Source of the DNA: Nitrospinota bacterium
Lineage (GTDB): Bacteria; Nitrospinota; Nitrospinia; UBA9942
Assembly (NCBI GenBank): GCA_003489165.1
Contig: DNJG01000021.1
Coordinates: forward strand, 11,280 to 17,113
Direction of reading: 5' to 3'
DNA length: 5,834 nt
Of this stretch, positions 1-5,557 are shown piece by piece. The translations under genes were made by a program, and so were the position numbers. Position 1 is the first letter of the stretch. Every line of letters starts with the position of its first letter. The notes below the pieces were generated by a model. The model worked only from the letters and a program-made list of their open reading frames with translations, ran no database searches and was not told the origin of the DNA.

Positions 1-1704
1 GGAAAGAATTTCCATCCGACTAATAAATGGGTGCTCTTTGGACATCACTTTGCAGCAATTGCAGGTGCAGGCCCCCTCATAGGACCCGTCCTTGCCGCCC
101 AGTTTGGTTATCTGCCGGGTTTCTTATGGATTTTAATTGGCGCTGTTCTTGCCGGCGGTGTCCACGATTTTATAATACTCACTGCCTCTATCCGCAGGGA
201 GGGACACTCCCTTGCACGAATTGCAAAGGATGAGATTGGTTATCTATCAGGAATACTTGCATCCATTGCAATAATATTTATTATCATTGTGGCACTTGCA
301 GGGCTTGGGCTTGCAGTGGTAAATTCCCTTTATAACAATCCATGGGGGACATTCACTATAGGGATGACAATTCCCATAGCTATATTTATGGGGTTTTATC
401 TGCAAAAGTTTCGCCCAGGCAATATAGGCGAGGTTTCAGTTATCGGCATTGTCCTTCTTATTGCATCAGTTATTTTTGGAAGATATGTCCCTGATTCAGC
501 CATTTCCTTCATGTTTGACTTTGACAGGGGTACCTTGATTTATATTCTCGCTGCCTACGGCTTCACCGCATCTGTCCTTCCAATCTGGATGCTCCTTGCA
601 CCGAGGGATTATCTTTCCACATTTATGAAAATCGGGACAGTCATAATACTTGCTGCAGGTGTAATACTAATTGCACCTGAATTAAAGATGCCTCCTGTAA
701 CTTCATTTGTCCACGGCGGAGGCCCGATAATACCCGGGATGGTCTTCCCATTTGTCTTCATAACAATAGCATGCGGGGCAATCTCCGGATTCCACTCACT
801 CATATCATCAGGCACGACCCCAAAGATGATTGAGAAGGAGTGCCATGCAAAACCAATCGGCTACGGGGCAATGCTCGTAGAGGGGTTTGTCGGTATCATT
901 GCACTGATATCAGCCTCCATATTGATTCCGGGAGACTATTTTGCAATTAATACAAAACTCTCAGCAGATACATTATCATCAATGGGTTTCCCTGTTGAGA
1001 AGATAAATGAGCTGTCCCAACTGGTAGGCGTAAATGTAGAAGGGAGGCCCGGAGGGGCGGTCTCTCTTGCTGTCGGCATGGCGTCAATATTTTCCGCACT
1101 CCCCGGCATGAAAAGTTTTATGTCATACTGGTATCAATTTGCCCTTTTATTTGAAGCGCTGTTTATATTGACTACAATTGATGCAGGCACAAGGGTTGCC
1201 CGCTATCTGCTTCAGGAGATGGGCGGATATTTTTACAAACCACTGGGTGACCTGACATGGCTTCCGGGAAATATAATTATGAGCCTTGTCGTTGTATTTG
1301 CATGGGGATATTTTATTGCTACCGGAAGCATATCCACAATATGGCCCATGTTTGGTGTGGCAAATCAATTGCTCGGTATGCTTGCCCTCTGTGTAGGAAC
1401 GACGATTATAATAAAAATGGGCAAGATAAAATATATCTGGACCACATTAATACCGATGGTTCTGATGTCTGTTATTACACTCACTGCTGCCCATCAATTA
1501 TTCTGGGATTTCATAAAAAAGGGAGGGGCTAATCCAGCAGAGGCATTTACATTCCGTCTTGATGCGATACTCATGGGTATAATGGCTTTTCTTTCCGTTG
1601 TAATCGTTTTAGATTCTGTTATAAAATGGTATGGATATATTAAGTTACAAGTTACAAGTCACAAGTTACAAGTTACAAAATTCAAGTTGCAAGACAAAGC
1701 ATGA
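1..1704 (+). CDS. cstA: CstA-family carbon starvation protein / pyruvate or peptide transporter, 5'-truncated by window edge
   Basis: The reading frame is open from base 1 (GKNFHPTNKW, then VLFGHHFAAIAG), so the gene begins left of the window; the GTG at 31 is an internal valine, not a start. 567 residues are visible. Family hallmarks are the FGHHFAAIAGAGPLIGP block (about residues 13-29), SGFHSLISSGTTPKM (262-276) and IDAGTR (393-398). Many hydrophobic segments mark a polytopic inner-membrane protein, for example about 40-62, 82-108, 119-134, 144-160, 178-200, 211-225, 246-260, 288-309, 376-393, 424-441, 457-471, 480-498 and 521-541. Characterised relatives (E. coli CstA, BtsT) take up pyruvate, and CstA has also been linked to peptide use; the substrate here cannot be read from sequence. 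E. coli CstA is about 700 residues, but many family members are shorter. The last 20 residues (from K548) are oddly hydrophilic and repetitive (KLQVTSH, KLQVTKF, KLQDKA) because they are encoded by a tandem DNA repeat. The stop is TGA at 1702-1704, 32 bases before greA. Confidence 0.93.
   Translation, partial: GKNFHPTNKWVLFGHHFAAIAGAGPLIGPVLAAQFGYLPGFLWILIGAVLAGGVHDFIILTASIRREGHSLARIAKDEIGYLSGILASIAIIFIIIVALAGLGLAVVNSLYNNPWGTFTIGMTIPIAIFMGFYLQKFRPGNIGEVSVIGIVLLIASVIFGRYVPDSAISFMFDFDRGTLIYILAAYGFTASVLPIWMLLAPRDYLSTFMKIGTVIILAAGVILIAPELKMPPVTSFVHGGGPIIPGMVFPFVFITIACGAISGFHSLISSGTTPKMIEKECHAKPIGYGAMLVEGFVGIIALISASILIPGDYFAINTKLSADTLSSMGFPVEKINELSQLVGVNVEGRPGGAVSLAVGMASIFSALPGMKSFMSYWYQFALLFEALFILTTIDAGTRVARYLLQEMGGYFYKPLGDLTWLPGNIIMSLVVVFAWGYFIATGSISTIWPMFGVANQLLGMLALCVGTTIIIKMGKIKYIWTTLIPMVLMSVITLTAAHQLFWDFIKKGGANPAEAFTFRLDAILMGIMAFLSVVIVLDSVIKWYGYIKLQVTSHKLQVTKFKLQDKA
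1642..1690 (+). repeat. Heptanucleotide tandem array at the 3' end of cstA
   Basis: Seven consecutive 7-base units: AAGTTAC, AAGTTAC, AAGTCAC, AAGTTAC, AAGTTAC, then the degenerate AAAATTC and AAGTTGC. Because 7 is coprime to 3, the array is read through all three codon phases and yields a seven-residue peptide repeat in CstA (KLQVTSH, KLQVTKF, KLQ...). No stop arises in this direction, whereas the complementary strand (GTAACTT units) would hit TAA. The array lies wholly inside the coding sequence and ends 11 bases before the stop codon. Confidence 0.9.
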
Positions 1705-1723
1705 GATTTGCAGCTTGCAACTT
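1684..1723 (+). repeat. Inverted repeat (10-bp perfect stem) spanning the cstA stop and greA leader
   Basis: AAGTTGCAAG at 1684-1693 is the exact reverse complement of CTTGCAACTT at 1714-1723, leaving a 20-base loop that holds the cstA stop codon. The left arm is the last heptad unit plus three bases. A short CAAA/TTTG pairing (1695-1698 with 1707-1710) could extend the stem inward. It is followed by CTTGGGGG rather than a U-tract, so it does not look like an intrinsic terminator. It sits directly 5' of the greA ribosome-binding site. Formation in RNA is inferred. Confidence 0.7.
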
Positions 1724-1726
1724 CTT

Positions 1727-1731
1727 GGGGG
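1727..1731 (+). promoter_or_regulatory. Ribosome-binding site of greA
   Basis: GGGGG lies 5 bases before the ATG at 1737. This purine run decides the greA start in favour of 1737 over the in-frame ATG at 1701, which overlaps the cstA stop codon and has no Shine-Dalgarno sequence. Confidence 0.65.
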
Positions 1732-1736
1732 TTTTT

Positions 1737-2207
1737 ATGAGTGGGAAGATTCCTATTACAAGAAATGGTCTTGAAAAGATGAAAGAAGAGGTAAAGAGAT
1801 TAAAAAAGGAGGAGAGGCCTAAGGTAATTCAGGCAATTGCCGAGGCAAGGGCCCATGGAGATATATCAGAAAATGCAGAGTATGAGGCGGCTAAAGAGAG
1901 GCAGTCCCATGTAGAAGGCAGAATCAAATGGCTTGAGGATAGAATCGCAAGGGCGAATGTAATAGATACAGCCAACCATCCAAAAGACAGGGTTATATTT
2001 GGAGTTACTGTCTCACTTGAAGATTTGGATAATGGCGAAAAAATTAAATATACTATTGTTGGTGAAGATGAGGCAGATGTGGATAATGGAAGCATTTCTG
2101 TAACATCCCCCATTGCAAGGGCTTTAATCGGCAAACAGATTGATGACACTGCAAAGGTAATTACACCTGCCGGAGTAAGAGAGTTTATGATATTAGAGAT
2201 AAGCTGA
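1737..2207 (+). CDS. greA: Transcription elongation factor GreA
   Basis: A 156-residue protein, close to the usual 157-158 residues. GreA binds the secondary channel of RNA polymerase and stimulates cleavage of the transcript 3' end in backtracked complexes. The N-terminal part (about 1-75) is the charged antiparallel coiled coil, with the tip motif GDISENAEY at 41-49 providing the catalytic acidic pair D42 and E45 (equivalent to D41/E44 of E. coli GreA). The C-terminal part (about 82-156) is the FKBP-like domain, with the conserved SPIARALIGK at 124-133. The ATG at 1737 is chosen because GGGGG precedes it by 5 bases and the protein then begins in the family style (MSGKIPITRNGLEKM). The in-frame ATG at 1701 would add 12 residues encoded by repeat-derived sequence. 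It probably shares a transcript with cstA, since no promoter is evident in the 32-base gap. Confidence 0.96.
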   Translation: MSGKIPITRNGLEKMKEEVKRLKKEERPKVIQAIAEARAHGDISENAEYEAAKERQSHVEGRIKWLEDRIARANVIDTANHPKDRVIFGVTVSLEDLDNGEKIKYTIVGEDEADVDNGSISVTSPIARALIGKQIDDTAKVITPAGVREFMILEIS

Positions 2208-2237
2208 CCAATCAAATACCATTATTTTTTCTCAAAG
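2208..2237. other. Short convergent intergenic gap, no clear terminator
   Basis: Thirty AT-rich bases separate the stop codons of greA (+) and the rseC-like gene (−). There is a T-run at 2225-2230, but I find no convincing GC-rich stem before it on either strand. How the two converging transcription units end is therefore not visible here. Confidence 0.5.
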
Positions 2238-2666
2238 TTAAAGAATTTCTTTTATAGTTGGCTTATACTTTTTGTTTTTTGAAAAATATCTATTGAGGGA
2301 GATTAAAATAAAAACACTTACAAGAAAAAACAAACTGCCTGATATTACCGAGAGGATTTCTTCCCTTTTAAATAGTGGATATATTTTTGAAATCTCTCCC
2401 CCTACCCATGCACCTATTAATAAGAATATAACAGGCATTAAATATATTACAAATGTAGATTTTAACAAGGCACCTGCTTCAACTTCAAAACATATTCTGT
2501 CTCCGACCCTTGCATTTACAGGGTTAATAACCTCTATAATCATTGAAGCATTACTATCCGGTTTGCATGTATCTTTACTTGCACACCCTTCGCAAGAGGC
2601 GCTTCTCCTTGCCTCAACTTTTGCAAACTCTCCGTAAGTATCTATTACAACCCCTTCTTCTCTCAT
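2238..2666 (-). CDS. rseC: RseC/MucC-family membrane protein (SoxR-reducing-system RseC type)
   Basis: 142 residues. The family pattern is plain: an N-terminal EEGVVIDTYGEFAKVEARR segment, then a three-cysteine motif SASCEGCASKDTC (C25, C28, C34), a small soluble domain ending near residue 65, and two hydrophobic helices (about 70-90 and 106-124) followed by a lysine-rich tail. In E. coli, RseC modulates sigma-E signalling and acts with the Rsx (Rnf-like) complex in re-reducing SoxR. In many other bacteria a homologue is encoded next to rnf genes, with its exact role unsettled. Here its ATG (2664-2666) overlaps the rnfB stop by 4 bases (ATGA) and no separate ribosome-binding site is evident, so translation is probably coupled to rnfB. 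It is the last gene of the Rnf unit. The family assignment is firm, but a specific role in SoxR or sigma-E control is not shown by the sequence. Confidence 0.85.
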   Translation of the reverse strand: MREEGVVIDTYGEFAKVEARRSASCEGCASKDTCKPDSNASMIIEVINPVNARVGDRICFEVEAGALLKSTFVIYLMPVIFLLIGAWVGGEISKIYPLFKREEILSVISGSLFFLVSVFILISLNRYFSKNKKYKPTIKEIL

Positions 2667-3520
2667 CCTACAGCAGTCTTTAGTTTAGACTCATCTAATA
2701 ATTTTTCCATAAGGCTTGCATATTTCGGCTCTCCGTCATAATAATTTTCTATAGTATCAGTAGGACATTCCGGCACACATTTACGACAATTATCGCATTT
2801 AATCGAGTCTATGACAGCAAGGTTATTAATTATAGTTATTGCACCAAGCGGGCAAACTTTTTCACATTTCTTGCATACTATACAGCCGACACTGCAGTTC
2901 TTCCTCGTAACAGCACCCTTATCAAGGGAATTACATCGTATATGGATTTTATTGGATACAGGCAACATTTTTATTACAATTTTTGGGCAGTTAACAGCAC
3001 AGAGTGTGCATCCTGTGCATTTCTCTTCATCCACAACAGGCAGATAATTATCATCTATCCTGATAGCATCGTATGGGCAGACCCTCTCGCATGTCCCAAG
3101 ACCAAGACATGCATAAGCACACGATTTGTTACCCCCTGCAATCAATGTGGCTGCCTTACAGTCATTGACCCCTATATATCTAAATTTCTCCCTTGCCTCT
3201 TTCTTCCCCCCTTTACACATGATGACAGCTACTTCCTTTTCCTTTATGACTGCTTCAACACCCATTATATGGCTTACATTCCTTGTAACATCAGCCCCAC
3301 CTGCTGTGCATGCGTTTGTAAGGGCATCACCCTTGATAATTGCCCTTGCAAGGCCGGCGCACCCCGGGAATCCGCAGGCACCGCAGTTTGTGCCGGGCAG
3401 AACATTAATTACTGCCTCTTCCCTTGGGTCTAATTTTACAAAAAATTTTTTAGACGCAAGAGAAAGGCTTATCCCGAATACAAAACCCAGAACTCCAAGT
3501 CCTAAAATTGCATATAACAT
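2663..3520 (-). CDS. rnfB: Rnf complex subunit RnfB, polyferredoxin
   Basis: 285 residues. RnfB takes electrons from reduced ferredoxin and passes them into the membrane-bound Rnf complex. An N-terminal hydrophobic anchor (about 2-22) is followed by the RnfB-type 4Fe-4S domain, TNCGACGFPGC with C46, C49, C54 and then C71. Next come C102 and C121 and the block CAYACLGLGTCERVCP (C134, C138, C144, C148). Three further clusters follow: CTGCTLCAVNCP (C168, C171, C174, C178), CSVGCIVCKKCEKVCP (C209, C213, C216, C219, C223) and CDNCRKCVPECP (C242, C245, C248, C252). This long, multi-cluster form resembles RnfB of clostridia and other anaerobes rather than the shorter gammaproteobacterial RsxB. The ATG at 3518-3520 gives the expected start (MLYAILGLGVLGFVFG), but the upstream bases are A/T only with no Shine-Dalgarno sequence, and a palindromic repeat lies 20 bases upstream. 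The stop overlaps the rseC-like start. Confidence 0.96.
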   Translation of the reverse strand: MLYAILGLGVLGFVFGISLSLASKKFFVKLDPREEAVINVLPGTNCGACGFPGCAGLARAIIKGDALTNACTAGGADVTRNVSHIMGVEAVIKEKEVAVIMCKGGKKEAREKFRYIGVNDCKAATLIAGGNKSCAYACLGLGTCERVCPYDAIRIDDNYLPVVDEEKCTGCTLCAVNCPKIVIKMLPVSNKIHIRCNSLDKGAVTRKNCSVGCIVCKKCEKVCPLGAITIINNLAVIDSIKCDNCRKCVPECPTDTIENYYDGEPKYASLMEKLLDESKLKTAVG

Positions 3521-3540
3521 ATTAAAAATAATAAAAACTT

Positions 3541-3750
3541 AAACACGAATAGCACGAATGGACAAATTACACGAATAATATAAAGCACCAAATTCCAAGC
3601 ATCAAATAAATTCCAATAACCGAAATTTCAAATTTCAGACAGTTAAGACATTTGGATTTGAAATTTGGATATTGTTTGGGATTTGGAGTTTGTAATTTAG
3701 AATTTATCCTATTTATTTGTGCCATTCGTATATTCGTGAAATTCGTGTTC
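3541..3750. repeat. Concentric imperfect palindrome (about 210 bp) filling the rnfA-rnfB interval
   Basis: The 252-base interval 3521-3772 contains no gene. Its outer arms, 3541-3577 and 3714-3750, are inverted copies that align without gaps over 37 bases at 28 identities by my hand count. They are built from repeats of CACGAAT and, on the right, its complement ATTCGTG, often 9 bases apart. Inside lies a second inverted repeat of different sequence, rich in CCAAATT-like words, with a perfect 11-bp core: AAATTTCAAAT at 3623-3633 against ATTTGAAATTT at 3656-3666. Both layers share a centre near 3645. The flanks (3521-3540 and 3751-3772) are AT-rich and unremarkable, and I see no target-site duplication. 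It should be transcribed within the operon and could fold into a long hairpin. It resembles a non-autonomous, MITE- or REP-like dispersed element, but that identity is inferred. Confidence 0.82.
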
Positions 3751-3772
3751 TAAATGTTTATCTATGTTCTAA

Positions 3773-4366
3773 TCATAGCCCAAACAAATGGGCGAAGCCC
3801 AAAAATGCCAGAGACATTATCCCTGCTGTAATGAATATAATAGGCGCTCCCTTCAATGCCTCAGGTATAGGTGCCATCTCTATCCTCTCCCTTAGACCTG
3901 CAAAGAGAATAATAGATAAAGTATAACCACCTGCTACACTTATAGAATAAATGATAGAATTTAAAAACCCAAGCCTATAATCAATTATGAGTATTGCAAT
4001 GCCAAGGACTGCACAGTTTGTTGTTATCAAAGGGAGATATATGCCAAGTGCATTATAGAGTGCAGGTGCTGTCTTTTTTATATACATCTCCACCAGTTGA
4101 ACGAGTGTTGCAATAACAAGTATAAATGAAGCTGTCCTTAAATATTCAATATTCAGAGGGACGAGAAGAAAATACCATATTATCCATGATGCCGCAGATG
4201 CTATTGTCAGGACAAATACAACAGCCATCCCCATACTCAAAGAAACTTCAATCCTGTTTGATACACCAAAGAATGAGCAGAGTGCGAGGAATCTTATTAG
4301 GACAATATTGTTCACCAATAAGGCACTCAAGACTATCATATACCATGTCATCTGATTATCTATCAT
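3773..4366 (-). CDS. rnfA: Rnf complex membrane subunit RnfA
   Basis: 197 residues, the normal length, with about six transmembrane helices. RnfA pairs with its paralogue RnfE (NqrE/NqrD in the related Na+-NQR) in the membrane core, where conserved cysteines from both subunits hold an Fe-S centre between the half-channels. The signature LLVNNIVLIRFLALCSFFGVS places one cysteine at C30, and PLITTNCAVLG gives the second at C118. The family usually has LCPFxG at the first site; here it is LCSFFG, a conservative variation. AAGGA at 4378-4374 on the − strand lies 7 bases before the ATG (4364-4366) and supports that start; a second ATG five codons in is possible but less well placed. The gap to the upstream rnfE stop is 4 bases. 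Downstream, the rnfA stop is 22 bases from the palindrome that separates it from rnfB. Confidence 0.96.
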   Translation of the reverse strand: MIDNQMTWYMIVLSALLVNNIVLIRFLALCSFFGVSNRIEVSLSMGMAVVFVLTIASAASWIIWYFLLVPLNIEYLRTASFILVIATLVQLVEMYIKKTAPALYNALGIYLPLITTNCAVLGIAILIIDYRLGFLNSIIYSISVAGGYTLSIILFAGLRERIEMAPIPEALKGAPIIFITAGIMSLAFLGFAHLFGL

Positions 4367-4370
4367 AGCG

Positions 4371-4982
4371 TTATCCTTTATTTTTTGTCATCCATCTAAC
4401 CCCTGCAATCATAAATCCTATTACAATAAATGCACCGGGTGGCATTATAAATACAAGGACAGGCTGGAAGTTAATGGAAGTAGATAGATTAAATAGCTCC
4501 CTCCCAAAAAATGTCAGTGTCCCATTTCCAATTAGCTCCCTTATAGCACCGAGTAAAGTTATAGCCATGGTAAAACCTATACCCATGCCAATTCCATCAA
4601 TAAGTGAAGATTTTACAGTATTCTTAGATGCAAATGCCTCAGCCCTGCCGAGTATAATGCAATTTACAACTATGAGTGGTATAAATATTCCAAGAGATGC
4701 ATAGAGTTCAACCATATATGCATGCATCACATAATCAACAATAGTTACAAATGTTGAGATTATAATTATAAAAACAGGAAGTCTTATAGAATTGGGTATA
4801 AAATTTCTAAAGATTGAAATAAGGAGATTTGATGAAATAAGGACAAAGGCAGTGGCAATCCCCATACCAAATCCATCATTCATAGAACTTCCAGTAGCAA
4901 GCACAGGGCATAAGCCTATCAGAAGGATAAGGACAGGGTTCTCTTTAAACAAGCCATTTGTAAATATTTTTATATTATTCAT
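4371..4982 (-). CDS. rnfE: Rnf complex membrane subunit RnfE
   Basis: 203 residues, mostly hydrophobic, paralogous to RnfA and to NqrD. It begins FTNGLFKENPVLILLIGLCPVLATG, with the first intramembrane cysteine at C25, and has the second in IVVNCIILGRAEAFASKN at C108. These are the residues that, with those of RnfA, coordinate the membrane Fe-S centre. Other family blocks are DGIGMGIGFTMAI (129-141) and the C-terminal LVFIMPPGAFIVIGFMIAG (176-194). The ATG at 4980-4982 lies inside the end of rnfG, giving an 8-base overlap. Its Shine-Dalgarno sequence (AAGGGGA, 4994-4988 on the − strand, 6 bases before the ATG) is partly supplied by the last unit of the heptad array in the rnfG tail. Translation is probably coupled to rnfG. 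Confidence 0.96.
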   Translation of the reverse strand: MNNIKIFTNGLFKENPVLILLIGLCPVLATGSSMNDGFGMGIATAFVLISSNLLISIFRNFIPNSIRLPVFIIIISTFVTIVDYVMHAYMVELYASLGIFIPLIVVNCIILGRAEAFASKNTVKSSLIDGIGMGIGFTMAITLLGAIRELIGNGTLTFFGRELFNLSTSINFQPVLVFIMPPGAFIVIGFMIAGVRWMTKNKG

Positions 4983-5553
4983 GCTTTTCCCCTTGACTCC
5001 TGACCCTTGACTCCTGACCCCTGACTTCTTTCATATACCAATCCCATCCTTCTTTAACGCCATTTGCTACTGCTCTTGAGGATATGGTTGCCGCAGTTAT
5101 GGCATCTATTGCGCCTCCGTCTTTTTTTAATTTAAGCTCCTCTCCTTTTTCCCCTTTGAATTGGTTCTTGAATGAATCATGAGTTATCTTTACTCCAAGC
5201 CCCGGTGTTTCAGTCTGGTCAAGTTTAGTAATTGCAACAGAGGATATTGTGTCATCTTTGTTTATCCCAATTGTAGTATTTATTGGACCTGCATAGCCGC
5301 GGGGTGATACTTTGATTACAACACCTATTTCTTTTCCGTCTTTATCTATTCCAGACCATAGCTTTTTGTTTTTAATTTCCTTTTCAACGAAGTTTACAGC
5401 GGATGGAAGCACCTCTTGCCTCTTCTTTATATCGGATACCCTTACATTTTCATCTATCTTATTTTTTGTAACATTATAGACGGATGATAATGCACCGGCA
5501 GATATAACACATACAACTGTAAGGACTATCCCCATTTTTAATATTTCCTGCAT
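4975..5553 (-). CDS. rnfG: Rnf complex subunit RnfG, covalent-FMN protein
   Basis: 192 residues from the ATG at 5551-5553. RnfG is anchored by one N-terminal helix (about 5-25) with its FMN-binding domain on the outer face of the membrane, and it relays electrons within the Rnf complex. FMN is attached by a phosphoester to the last Thr of an SGAT-type motif. Here the matching segment is IDAITAATISSRAV, pointing to T156, with T-A-A-T in place of the common S/T-G-A-T. The conserved TETPGLG (115-121) is also present. GGAGG at 5566-5562 lies 8 bases before the ATG; a TTG at 5568 could extend the frame by 5 codons, but it overlaps the rnfD stop and has a Shine-Dalgarno sequence only 1 base away. 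The rnfD stop is 4 bases upstream. The final 16 residues (VRGQESR, VRSQGEK, HE) are charged and derive mainly from a tandem DNA repeat, so they are probably not part of the ancestral fold. Confidence 0.94.
   Translation of the reverse strand: MQEILKMGIVLTVVCVISAGALSSVYNVTKNKIDENVRVSDIKKRQEVLPSAVNFVEKEIKNKKLWSGIDKDGKEIGVVIKVSPRGYAGPINTTIGINKDDTISSVAITKLDQTETPGLGVKITHDSFKNQFKGEKGEELKLKKDGGAIDAITAATISSRAVANGVKEGWDWYMKEVRGQESRVRSQGEKHE
4988..4994 (-). promoter_or_regulatory. Ribosome-binding site of rnfE, overlapping the heptad array
   Basis: AAGGGGA on the − strand, 6 bases before the rnfE ATG. Its first three bases belong to the last AGTCAAG unit of the repeat, so the array edge contributes to the initiation signal of the next gene. 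Confidence 0.6.
4992..5026 (-). repeat. Heptanucleotide tandem array at the 3' end of rnfG
   Basis: Read on the − strand, five consecutive 7-base units: AGTCAGG, GGTCAGG, AGTCAAG, GGTCAGG, AGTCAAG, then GGG. The array encodes most of the RnfG tail as heptapeptide-like units (VRGQESR, then VRSQGEK). This strand is free of stops in every frame, while the opposite strand (CCTGACT units) contains TGA. It ends 9 bases before the rnfE start codon. Confidence 0.9.
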
Positions 5554-5557
5554 ACCC

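Noticed and set aside
1642..1690. CRISPR-like repeats
   Set aside because: The units are 7 bases in direct tandem with no spacers; the same holds for 4992-5026.
1701..1736. Upstream ATG for greA overlapping the cstA stop (ATGA)
   Set aside because: It would add 12 residues (MRFAACNFLGVF) from the hairpin region, has no ribosome-binding site, and gives a GreA longer than the family; the ATG at 1737 has GGGGG 5 bases upstream.
1829..2215. 128-codon open frame on the − strand across greA
   Set aside because: It is a shadow of greA; the + strand protein has the complete GreA catalytic motif.
2208..2240. Bidirectional intrinsic terminator between greA and the rseC-like gene
   Set aside because: There is a T-run at 2225-2230, but no stable stem precedes it on either strand.
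2942..3433. 163-codon open frame on the + strand
   Set aside because: It lies antisense inside rnfB, is cysteine-rich only as a mirror of the Fe-S codons, and matches no family I know; rnfB coding evidence is overwhelming.
3521..3772. Target-site duplication or transposase gene for the palindrome
   Set aside because: No convincing short direct repeat flanks the arms and there is no open frame of useful length inside, so an autonomous insertion sequence is not supported.
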